Assembly: GCA_021813875.1 (NCBI GenBank)
Contig: JAKAJF010000064.1
Coordinates: 1-5,272 of the forward strand
Origin: a bacterium
GTDB taxonomy: Bacteria > Patescibacteriota > Patescibacteriia > Patescibacteriales > JAKAJF01
Direction: 5' to 3'
Length of the DNA stretch: 5,272 nt
Shown here: one piece after another, positions 1-4,566 of the stretch
How positions within the stretch are numbered: the stretch's first letter is position 1
Layout of the letters: each line of letters opens with the position of its first letter
Notes under the pieces: generated by a model
Database searches by the model: none
The model's input: the letters and a program-made list of their open reading frames with translations, nothing else
Told to the model about the DNA's origin: nothing
Translations under genes and position numbers: made by a program

Positions 1-1320
1 CCGATCTTCCGAACCGAACTCGAGGCCTGATTTTTTTTCAGGCGGAGCCGGGGGGATGGAATGAGGAACTAAGGACGGCGGCGCTGTGAGCGCCTCTTGG
101 GGCGGCGGATAGAGCGGCATCAACTTCTTTGGCGGACAAGGTTTCGTCGCTGCCGGCGGCGGCGCTGTGGGCGCCTCTTGGGGCGGCGGAATCACCTCCT
201 TCTGCCAGACTAAGTTGCCGCAAGCCTCGACGATATCGAGGGCGTACTTCATGCCTTCATAATCTGTCGTAAACTCCCTTGCCTTGAGCTCACGGCCGGA
301 TCTCCACCCGGTGATCACCTCGCTTCTTAAGGCGAAGTTCCGGAAGGAGACCTGCTCGAAGCGCTCTCCGCTCCCGATCATCCTGATCTTGCATCTATCA
401 TCCCAGACGATCTTGTCGCCCGAGATGTCTTTTATCGCCCCTTTCACCTGCGCGGCGAGGGACGCCTTGACGGGTTCCGGAAGGTTCAAGGCTTTGACGG
501 CCTTGGCATACACCTCCCTGACCCGTTTGACCAGGAGTTCCTGGGTTTTCCCTGCCGAGAGTTTCTTCCTTTTCGCCTCCTTGCGGGCGGCGCGGATGGC
601 TGCTCTCACATCTATATTAAATGGGCTCCCGCCCACGACTTTCCAGACGAAAGGTCCGCGTCGAGCGGCGGCCTTGGCGGCCTTTTTTACTCCCTTCGCT
701 GGCTTCGCTGAAGCGGTTGGTTTTCCCGCTTTTTTGAGCGGCGGAGTTCCCTTGGAAACTTCCGCTGCCTTGGCCGGTCTGGCTCCTTCGGGGAGTACCA
801 AGACCCAGCCGGAAGGGAGTTTTTCCCTTTTCCCGACCCACGGGTTGGCCTTTTTCAAGGCTTCGACCGTCGTGCCGCTCTTGGCGGCTATCCTGGAGAG
901 AGCTTCTCCTTTGCGGATGATGTGGGTCGCGACTTTGGACTCATAGACCGGAATGTAAAGTTGCAGGCCGGGTTCGATCACGTTCGGATTATCCCCGATC
1001 GCCTTCCGGTTCAGATCCCAGATGCCGTACCACCCTATGCCGTACCCCTGGGCGATCTTTGAAAGCGAGTCGCCTTTCTTGACGGTATAAGCTTTCAGGT
1101 GGGACAAGAGATTCCGGGCTCTCTCGAGCTCGATGTTCTCTTCCGTTTGCTCGGTGAAGGTTCTCTGCTTCGGCAGTTGGGCCTGCAGGTTTTTCACCTG
1201 ATGGCCCTTGATCTTCAGTTCGTCGCGGTAGTGCTTGACTACGGTGCCGAAGATGGCCGCCAGCCCGAGCAATAAGAGAATCATTACTACTGTCCATGCT
1301 ACACGGCTTTTCTTACTCAT
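1..1320 (-). CDS. Membrane-anchored double-LysM protein with unknown second domain and Pro-rich tail (partial, C-terminus outside window)
   Basis: The frame reads for 440 codons from an ATG at 1320 to the window edge without a stop, so the C-terminus is missing. The start is fixed by AAAGGAGG five bases upstream. Seen in the protein: a short basic N-terminus (SKKSR), one membrane helix at about residues 7-28, and a polar, helix-prone stretch at 29-75. LysM 1 lies at about 76-124 (YTVKKGDSLSKIA ... PNVIEPGLQLYIP) and LysM 2 at about 132-177 (HIIRKGEALSRIA ... LPSGWVLVLP). A Lys/Ala/Pro linker at 178-221 leads to a globular region at about 222-377 that I do not recognise, with Cys310 and Cys367 (ACGNLVW). 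A Pro-rich tail follows with a duplicated PPPQEA.TAPP unit. LysM domains bind the N-acetylglucosamine of peptidoglycan, and the topology implies an inner-membrane protein gripping the wall. No catalytic motif for a wall hydrolase is visible. Alternative: the unknown region is an enzymatic domain I cannot name. Confidence 0.9.
   Translation of the reverse strand, partial: MSKKSRVAWTVVMILLLLGLAAIFGTVVKHYRDELKIKGHQVKNLQAQLPKQRTFTEQTEENIELERARNLLSHLKAYTVKKGDSLSKIAQGYGIGWYGIWDLNRKAIGDNPNVIEPGLQLYIPVYESKVATHIIRKGEALSRIAAKSGTTVEALKKANPWVGKREKLPSGWVLVLPEGARPAKAAEVSKGTPPLKKAGKPTASAKPAKGVKKAAKAAARRGPFVWKVVGGSPFNIDVRAAIRAARKEAKRKKLSAGKTQELLVKRVREVYAKAVKALNLPEPVKASLAAQVKGAIKDISGDKIVWDDRCKIRMIGSGERFEQVSFRNFALRSEVITGWRSGRELKAREFTTDYEGMKYALDIVEACGNLVWQKEVIPPPQEAPTAPPPAATKPCPPKKLMPLYPPPQEALTAPPSLVPHSIPPAPPEKKSGLEFGSEDR
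25..43. repeat. Inverted repeat enclosing an A8/T8 homopolymer inside the LysM gene
   Basis: The plus strand reads GCCTGA, seven T, then TCAGGC: a perfect 6-bp stem whose loop is part of a T8 run at 31-38. On the coding (minus) strand it gives GAA AAA AAA TCA, that is Glu-Lys-Lys-Ser. Runs of eight A in a coding strand are prone to polymerase slippage and to sequencing error. The sequence shows no more than that. Confidence 0.5.
76..190. repeat. 34-bp direct repeat (two copies, 81 bp apart) in the Pro-rich tail
   Basis: Bases 76-109 and 157-190 match at 33 of 34 positions (the difference is A89 versus G170). The offset of 81 bp equals 27 codons, so the repeat keeps the reading frame. In the minus-strand protein it encodes PPPQEAPTAPP and PPPQEALTAPP, separated by a Cys- and Lys-containing spacer. 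The near-identity at DNA level suggests a recent in-frame duplication in a wall-spanning linker, a type of tract that often varies in length between strains. Confidence 0.85.
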
Positions 1321-1325
1321 CGTTT

Positions 1326-1333
1326 CCTCCTTT
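1326..1333 (-). promoter_or_regulatory. Strong Shine-Dalgarno of the LysM gene
   Basis: The minus strand reads AAAGGAGG, five bases (AAACG) before the ATG at 1320. This near-perfect ribosome binding site decides the start of the LysM gene. It places the hydrophobic helix at the extreme N-terminus. Confidence 0.85.
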
Positions 1334-1423
1334 CCTTCGTGGTTTTTGAGAAAAATGGGAGATTCTTTTCAAGGTTGATCTTCTTCCCGTCGTTGGCGCC
1401 CATTTTAGGCGTGTTTGGCCGAT

Positions 1424-1487
1424 TCAATTGATCCGGTCAAACAAAAGTCCAATTGGACTCTTTTTCAGCCTCTCAATTGATCGGCTG
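1424..1487. repeat. Three CAATTG-centred palindromes at 25 and 24 bp spacing
   Basis: CAATTG occurs at 1425-1430, 1450-1455 and 1474-1479. The first and third are within TCAATTGA, and the second is within AGTCCAATTGGACT. The third is also the loop of a hairpin whose 5-bp stem is CAGCC (1466-1470) with GGCTG (1483-1487). Only five CAATTG hexamers occur in the whole window and three lie in these 55 bases. The spacing resembles an operator array, or a set of RNA hairpins in the 3' end of the lipoprotein message. No binding protein can be named. Confidence 0.55.
1443..1463. terminator. Possible weak bidirectional terminator (AGTCCAATTGGACT hairpin)
   Basis: A perfect 14-base palindrome at 1446-1459 can fold as a 5-bp stem with an AATT loop. 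AAA/TTT pairs extend it past one bulged base. On the minus strand it is followed by TTTTGTTT, and on the plus strand by CTTTTT. It lies about 97 nt after the lipoprotein stop codon. The GC content of the stem is low, so termination would be weak. The same palindrome is the middle member of a regularly spaced series, so it may instead be a protein-binding site. Confidence 0.4.
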
Positions 1488-1555
1488 CCAGTCTTGGAAA
1501 AAGATTTCACCCGTAAAGGATCTTTCCATCCTCTCAAAATTCGGTTATCGTGCGG

Positions 1556-2632
1556 TTATTTGCCCTGGATTTCCTGGTTATTCTTTTCCACGGCCGCGTT
1601 ATAGCCGGCGGCGAAAGCGTTGTACTCCTCGAAACTCTCAAAGTCCTTGCCCGTCTCCTGCTTGATCTTCTCACGGAGCTCGGCAGGCAACGGGTGGGTC
1701 TTGGTCGCTGACGGAGCAGTCTCTTTCGGAGCGACCCGATAGGTCGCGCCCGAATATTCCTTGACCGCCCGATAAGCGACTTTAGCGACGGCCTCCATAT
1801 CGAAGTGCTGCCACTCGAAGTAGCCGGGCAGGTCGATCCGGTCCTTCCAGACCTCGGAGACCGTCAAAACTTTGGCGATCCCCCAGCTGATGAACAGGTC
1901 GCCGCCCGACTTCATGGCGCCCGTGACGAACAGGTACCAGTTGCCGCCCAACCACTCCCAGGCGCGGTTGGCGATGGAGTCCTTCTTGCAAAGTTCCCTC
2001 CATTGCCTCTCATCCAGGCTGGTCAGGAGCCTCTGGCCGTACTTCTTGACCAGATAATCCCTGGCCTCGTTGAGCTGCCTTAAGCGGTAGGACTGGTAAT
2101 ACTTCACCAGCCCTTCGTACTCGGGCGTGCCCTTGGAGACTTCTTGGACATAAGGGACTCCGGGCTCGATCCTGGTCAGAAAATCGGCATACTCCCCCAC
2201 CTTGATCTTCTTGGTCTTACTCTCGAGCATCCGGAATTCGCCCTTGTGGTTATAGATTCGGGTGCCGCCGTGGTCGAGCAGGGCGATATAGTTGCCCTGG
2301 ACCATGGAGAGCGGCAGCGGGATGCTGACGATCGCCGCCTTCGGACCTCCGGGAACGACCTGGCCGATATTCATGGCCAGAAAATCTATCTCGTGGCCGT
2401 CCTTCGTAAACATGACCGCCATCCAGCTGAACCTGCCGTCGCCGCCCTCGGCCAGGTCAAGGACCGGGTCGAGTTTGAAGGCGACGGTCGTGATCTTGCC
2501 GTCCGACCAGGAGATATCCTGGGCCAGATAGGCTTCGTTCGGTTTGGACAGGTACTGCCGGGCGCAGCCCGTAGAGAACGCCCCTGTGACCAGGAGCAAA
2601 ATAACCATAAGAACAGCCATCATCCTTTTCAT
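1556..2632 (-). CDS. Large lipoprotein of unrecognised family (358 aa)
   Basis: The protein begins with a lipoprotein signal: basic MKR, a hydrophobic core at about residues 5-19, then S-T-G-C with the lipidated cysteine at 23. Ser at -3 is less usual than Leu, but the rest fits. The start is supported by AAAGGAG six bases before ATG 2632. Mature residues 24-140 look beta-rich and polar (for example GRFSWMAVMFTKDGHEIDF and GNYIALLDHGGTRIYN). Residues 170-300 look helical and Trp/Tyr-rich (RAWEWLGGNWYLF, GYFEWQHFDMEAVAKVAYRAV). A short polar linker at about 300-315 leads to a charged helical C-terminus with several Tyr and Phe (ETGKDFESFEEYNAFAAGYNAAVEK). I do not recognise the family and see no catalytic motif. 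It follows the OmpA-like gene by 59 bases but is separated from it by a terminator hairpin. Inference: a lipid-anchored envelope component on the outer face of the cytoplasmic membrane. Confidence 0.9.
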   Translation of the reverse strand: MKRMMAVLMVILLLVTGAFSTGCARQYLSKPNEAYLAQDISWSDGKITTVAFKLDPVLDLAEGGDGRFSWMAVMFTKDGHEIDFLAMNIGQVVPGGPKAAIVSIPLPLSMVQGNYIALLDHGGTRIYNHKGEFRMLESKTKKIKVGEYADFLTRIEPGVPYVQEVSKGTPEYEGLVKYYQSYRLRQLNEARDYLVKKYGQRLLTSLDERQWRELCKKDSIANRAWEWLGGNWYLFVTGAMKSGGDLFISWGIAKVLTVSEVWKDRIDLPGYFEWQHFDMEAVAKVAYRAVKEYSGATYRVAPKETAPSATKTHPLPAELREKIKQETGKDFESFEEYNAFAAGYNAAVEKNNQEIQGK

Positions 2633-2638
2633 CCTTGG

Positions 2639-2645
2639 CTCCTTT
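2639..2645 (-). promoter_or_regulatory. Shine-Dalgarno of the lipoprotein gene
   Basis: The minus strand reads AAAGGAG six bases before the ATG at 2632. This favours that start over the in-frame Met codons at residues 4 and 5, and it retains the basic residues expected at the head of a lipoprotein signal. Confidence 0.8.
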
Positions 2646-2657
2646 CGTTTTTCGGTG

Positions 2658-2687
2658 AAAAAGGCCGGACTTTGGGTCCAGCCCTTT
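2658..2687 (-). terminator. Strong intrinsic terminator after the OmpA-like gene
   Basis: On the minus strand AAAGGGCTGGAC (2676-2687) pairs with GTCCGGCCTTTT (2659-2670) as a 12-bp stem that includes two G-U pairs. The loop is CCAAA and the arm ends in a run of five T. It starts 4 nt after the stop of the OmpA-like gene and its T run ends 25 bases before the lipoprotein ATG. The space left is too short for a full promoter. The lipoprotein gene must therefore depend on read-through or on a promoter inside the gene upstream. GAAAAA at 2648-2653 (minus) can pair with the T run and might weaken termination. Confidence 0.85.
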
Positions 2688-2691
2688 GAAG

Positions 2692-3435
2692 TTAGGCGGT
2701 CTTAGATACGACGGTGATACGGCCTATCCGCTTCAAGGCTTCAACCTGGGAACGGAAAGACTCTTTAGTCAAACATCCCTTGATTGAATTTTCCATATCC
2801 TTGAGCTCGCGACGACGTATCGTCTGGCCGCTTCCGCCCGTGAAAGGCGAATACCAGAAGCCGTCCCCGCGCAATTCTACTGCTACTTTATAGCCGTTAA
2901 TTACGAGATGCTTGGTCTCGACTGCCGCCGCCAAAGCTTTGGCTTTTGCCGCTCTCTTCTTTATATAGAATATAAATCCGAGAGCCGCGCCGAAGCACAT
3001 GAGGCAGGCGCCGACAAAGCGCATTAGTGGGCTCCTCTTGGGAGCCTGAACCTGGACTGGCAAAGCCAAGGCCGTAAACTTGAAACCGACTCTGACCTGC
3101 CTAACGTTGTTCGCGTCGCCGACGGACCAATTGGCGACTTCCGCTTCCGGAAACTCGCTCTTGAGCACGTTGGCGACTTGGACCGCCCGCTTTTCAGCAA
3201 GCTGGTCGTTCGCGTCCGATTTGCCGGTCTTATCGGCGGAGCCGACGACCGAAATCGCGAGCTTGCCTTTGCCTAAGGCCCTAAGCCTTGTTACGAGCTT
3301 CCGGACCTGCAGGTCGACGTTACCCTTGACGGCGAATTCGCCGACCGGATAACCGCTTACGACCATCTCCTCGGCCGAAGCCGGGAGCGCGACCGCGAAC
3401 AATAACGCGACTGCCAGAAACAATGATTTCATCAT
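2692..3435 (-). CDS. Secreted OmpA-like peptidoglycan-binding protein with internal membrane helix and cytosolic C-terminal domain (247 aa)
   Basis: A cleavable signal peptide (hydrophobic core at about 5-19, cut near ALPASA|EE at 21/22) is followed by an OmpA/MotB-type domain at about 27-125. Its core matches the E. coli OmpA consensus. Asp68, Asn76 and Arg83 fall at the same relative spacing as OmpA Asp271, Asn279 and Arg286; the Asp and Arg bind meso-diaminopimelate of peptidoglycan. A membrane helix lies at about 137-158, followed by KKRAAKAKA, which places the C-terminus in the cytoplasm. Residues 175-247 form a small unrecognised domain (LVINGYKVAVELRGDGFWYSPF ... RRRELKDMENSIKGCLTKESF). 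Most OmpA-domain proteins have the domain at the C-terminus after a barrel, helix or lipid, so wall-out, helix, cytosolic-domain order is unusual. AGGAGGG lies only about two bases before the first ATG but five before the second, so translation may start at 3432. Role inferred: a wall-to-cytoplasm tether or sensor. Confidence 0.9.
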   Translation of the reverse strand: MMKSLFLAVALLFAVALPASAEEMVVSGYPVGEFAVKGNVDLQVRKLVTRLRALGKGKLAISVVGSADKTGKSDANDQLAEKRAVQVANVLKSEFPEAEVANWSVGDANNVRQVRVGFKFTALALPVQVQAPKRSPLMRFVGACLMCFGAALGFIFYIKKRAAKAKALAAAVETKHLVINGYKVAVELRGDGFWYSPFTGGSGQTIRRRELKDMENSIKGCLTKESFRSQVEALKRIGRITVVSKTA

Positions 3436-3436
3436 T

Positions 3437-3443
3437 CCCTCCT
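3437..3443 (-). promoter_or_regulatory. Shine-Dalgarno of the OmpA-like gene, favouring the second ATG
   Basis: The minus strand reads AGGAGGGAATGATG. From AGGAGG the spacing to the first ATG (3435) is two bases and to the second (3432) five. The second is closer to the usual optimum. The protein differs by one Met only, so the signal peptide is unaffected. Confidence 0.65.
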
Positions 3444-3444
3444 C

Positions 3445-3473
3445 GCCCAGTTGGGCATATGGCTCGATGAGCC
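3445..3473 (-). promoter_or_regulatory. Two small GC hairpins directly upstream of the OmpA-like gene
   Basis: Between a possible start of transcription and the Shine-Dalgarno, the minus strand can form GGCTC-ATC-GAGCC (3461-3473) and GCCC-AACT-GGGC (3445-3456). The second ends two bases before AGGAGGG. They could protect the 5' end of the message or limit ribosome access. This is inferred from sequence alone. Confidence 0.4.
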
Positions 3474-3476
3474 GTG

Positions 3477-3499
3477 GTTATAATCGGGACAATTGTCCC
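3477..3499 (-). promoter_or_regulatory. Candidate -10 box next to a perfect palindrome, upstream of the OmpA-like gene
   Basis: TATAAC (minus, 3477-3482) matches the -10 consensus at five of six bases and lies 41 bases before the start codon. Directly upstream is the perfect palindrome GGGACAATTGTCCC (3486-3499), which would occupy the spacer of such a promoter, a classic repressor position. No -35 hexamer is seen at 16-18 bp (the bases are AGGAAG-like), so the promoter would need an activator or another sigma factor. Confidence 0.4.
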
Positions 3500-3532
3500 C
3501 TTCCTTTTCAGTTATCTTTTTGACGAATTGTC
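3488..3532. repeat. Pair of related inverted repeats: GACAATTGTC and GACGAATTGTC
   Basis: GGGACAATTGTCCC (3486-3499) contains GACAATTGTC at 3488-3497. TTGACGAATTGTCAA (3520-3534) contains GACGAATTGTC at 3522-3532. They differ by one inserted G and start 34 bp apart, so the two sites look like variants of one operator. On the minus strand the second includes a perfect TTGACA (3529-3534), but no -10 box stands 16-18 bp from it. Confidence 0.5.
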
Positions 3533-3661
3533 AAAGATCTTCTGCTAAACAGCAGATCGCAAGGGAACCTTTTATCCCCTGCTATCTGATGTTTAAAAAC
3601 TTTTTTGAAGCTTTTCCTTAACCAATTATCAAAGACCAATATTAAAATTTGATTAAGAGAT

Positions 3662-4486
3662 TTACAGGATATTTTTGATGTCTCCCTGCCTGATAATATC
3701 GTCATAAGTCAGAGGGGAATCCCCGTCTTCTTCCAGGGGCAGGTTCTCTGGCGCGCTTGCCTCGTCCGAAATATCTTCATCGGCTTCGGCCAGGACGGGC
3801 GCGGGCATCGCCGCCGGCTCCAAGGCTTTCACCTTCCGGCCCTGGAATCTCGGAAAAAATTTCCGCTTGAAAGAGAACTCACTCTTCGGGAAGAGATAGA
3901 TGAAGCTTAAAGAAAAGACCAGGCCCAAAGCCAGGGCCAGCCCCAAGTTCAGAAAGATGTTCGGCTTGACCGGCCAGCTGGAGACGATCGGCTGGTCGAT
4001 GACCTTGATGCTGACGTCATCGGCGCCGTGGTACTGGTTATTCTTGGTCTTCAAGATATAGTTCACCGCCTCGGCGATCTGATCGGCCTGATATCTGTCG
4101 GGGTGATATACGTTGATGAGGATGATCCCGGTATCATTGATGGCTTTGGCATCGACAGTTTCCGCCCACTTCTCCATGATCTTATCTTCCCTCCCCGAGA
4201 AATAGCCCTGATCGATATGATAACCGGAATTCATGACGTCCGAAAAGAAAGAATTGGAAGAGACGACATTGGCCAAGACATCGCTCAAGTACCCGTTAGA
4301 TTTGGAAATCACGTAAGGGTCGACGCCAGCCACGTTGCTCTGCACCAGGAGGAGCTTGGACTTGGCTCCGTACTCGAAGGGCTGCGCGACCGTTACGAGC
4401 AATCCCGCCACCAAGAAGAGCGCCATCAGGGAAAAGATGGTTTTCCCTCTTTTTTTGGCTAAATTTATAAATTGGTTCAGATCCAT
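3662..4486 (-). CDS. Wzz/chain-length-determinant-like polysaccharide co-polymerase (274 aa)
   Basis: The N-terminal helix at about residues 16-34 is followed by QPFEYGAKSKLLLVQ, the usual start of the extracytoplasmic Wzz domain. The outside region (about 36-175) ends in a Pro motif (VIDQPIVSSWPVKPN; P166, P172, P175), which in this family precedes the second helix, here about 177-199. Both termini are therefore cytoplasmic. Wzz-type proteins set chain length or aid export of surface polysaccharide together with a Wzy polymerase or a tyrosine kinase, neither of which is in the window. The cytoplasmic tail (200-274) has a basic patch, then an acidic, Pro/Ala-rich linker, and ends DIIRQGDIKNIL. 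No Walker motifs are present, so it is not a fused BY-kinase, and the conserved-looking end may dock a partner. No Shine-Dalgarno precedes ATG 4486. No alternative start codon occurs in frame upstream before a TAA, so I keep this start. Confidence 0.88.
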   Translation of the reverse strand: MDLNQFINLAKKRGKTIFSLMALFLVAGLLVTVAQPFEYGAKSKLLLVQSNVAGVDPYVISKSNGYLSDVLANVVSSNSFFSDVMNSGYHIDQGYFSGREDKIMEKWAETVDAKAINDTGIILINVYHPDRYQADQIAEAVNYILKTKNNQYHGADDVSIKVIDQPIVSSWPVKPNIFLNLGLALALGLVFSLSFIYLFPKSEFSFKRKFFPRFQGRKVKALEPAAMPAPVLAEADEDISDEASAPENLPLEEDGDSPLTYDDIIRQGDIKNIL

Positions 4487-4518
4487 ATTTATTGATTTAC
4501 GGGGAGGTCTCGCTTTTG

Positions 4519-4531
4519 GCGGGAAGCCCGC
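4519..4531 (-). promoter_or_regulatory. GC hairpin in the leader of the Wzz-like gene
   Basis: The transcript can form GCGGG-CTT-CCCGC, a 5-bp GC stem with a 3-nt loop. Its 5' arm is part of the second tandem repeat unit. After it the leader becomes AT-rich (GTAAATCAATAAAT) up to the ATG, and no Shine-Dalgarno is visible. The last 25 bases include CCTCCCC, the opposite of a ribosome binding site. Translation may rely on the unstructured AT-rich stretch. Confidence 0.45.
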
Positions 4532-4548
4532 TTGTTACCCGCTTGTTA
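4527..4548. repeat. Exact 11-bp tandem repeat in the Wzz-like leader
   Basis: CCCGCTTGTTA occurs twice back to back (4527-4537, 4538-4548), 22 bases without a mismatch. On the transcript strand each unit reads TAACAAGCGGG. One unit equals about one DNA helical turn, so two proteins could bind on the same face. The TAACA core recurs in the adjacent palindrome TTAACATG, which hints that the same factor may contact all three. Confidence 0.75.
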
Positions 4549-4566
4549 ATTTAACATGTTAATTTA
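4547..4566. promoter_or_regulatory. Palindromic operator candidate over the -10 box and start site
   Basis: The perfect 12-base palindrome TTAACATGTTAA (4551-4562) extends to 20 bases with one mismatched pair (4550/4563). It covers the -10 hexamer and the predicted start of the Wzz-like transcript, so a bound protein would block initiation. The neighbouring winged-helix protein is the obvious candidate ligand, but that link is inferred only from position. Confidence 0.6.

Larger units (their letters stand above)
1321..1555. other. Gap between lipoprotein gene and LysM gene
   Basis: These 235 bases hold no supported gene. Going along the minus strand they contain an imperfect inverted repeat (GGAAAAAGAT at 1496-1505 with ATCTTTCC at 1520-1527). 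Next come three CAATTG-centred palindromes (1425-1479), one of which looks like a weak terminator, then a TAAAAT box at 1402-1407. That box is a possible -10 element, but no -35 hexamer sits at 16-18 bp from it. Near the LysM gene there is an AT-rich inverted repeat (TTGAGAAAA at 1346-1354 with TTTTCAA at 1366-1372), followed by the ribosome binding site. I cannot fix a promoter for the LysM gene. Confidence 0.6.
3436..3661. other. AT-rich gap between the Wzz-like and OmpA-like genes
   Basis: This gap of 226 bases holds no supported gene. The part nearest the Wzz-like gene (about 3580-3660) is strikingly AT-rich. It contains an imperfect stem, TTAATCAAA with TTTGATAA on the minus strand, which lacks a following T run and so is not a convincing terminator. 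A second inverted repeat lies at 3537-3559 (TCTGCT-AAAC-AGCAGA core). The half nearest the OmpA-like gene carries the paired GAC-AATTGTC repeats, a candidate -10 box and two small hairpins. The length and the elements suggest independent transcription of the OmpA-like gene. Confidence 0.6.

Noticed and set aside
284..946. 220-codon open frame on the plus strand
   Set aside because: It lies wholly antisense to the LysM gene, whose frame has a strong ribosome binding site and clear domains. The plus-strand translation is low-complexity and has no recognisable motif or ribosome binding site.
989..1297. 102-codon minus-strand frame within the LysM gene
   Set aside because: It is out of frame with the LysM domains, Arg- and Pro-rich, and has no ribosome binding site; it is a shadow.
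2144..2689. 181-codon plus-strand frame opposite the lipoprotein gene
   Set aside because: It is antisense to a gene with a lipoprotein signal and ribosome binding site, and it would run through the terminator at 2658-2687.
3506..3534. Promoter using the perfect TTGACA at 3529-3534 (minus)
   Set aside because: At 16-18 bp spacing the -10 positions read ACTGAA, CTGAAA or TGAAAA, all poor. The hexamer is explained as part of the inverted repeat TTGACGAATTGTCAA.
3600..3660. Terminator for the Wzz-like gene in the AT-rich stretch
   Set aside because: The only stem (TTAATCAAA with TTTGATAA, minus) is AT-only apart from one pair, has a long loop and is not followed by a T run.
3508..3705. 65-codon minus-strand frame in the gap after the Wzz-like gene
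   Set aside because: It overlaps the end of the Wzz-like gene in another frame, has no ribosome binding site, uses AT-rich codons unlike the neighbours and covers the inverted repeats of the gap.
4028..4462. 144-codon plus-strand frame opposite the Wzz-like gene
   Set aside because: It is antisense to a recognisable membrane protein and its translation resembles no family.
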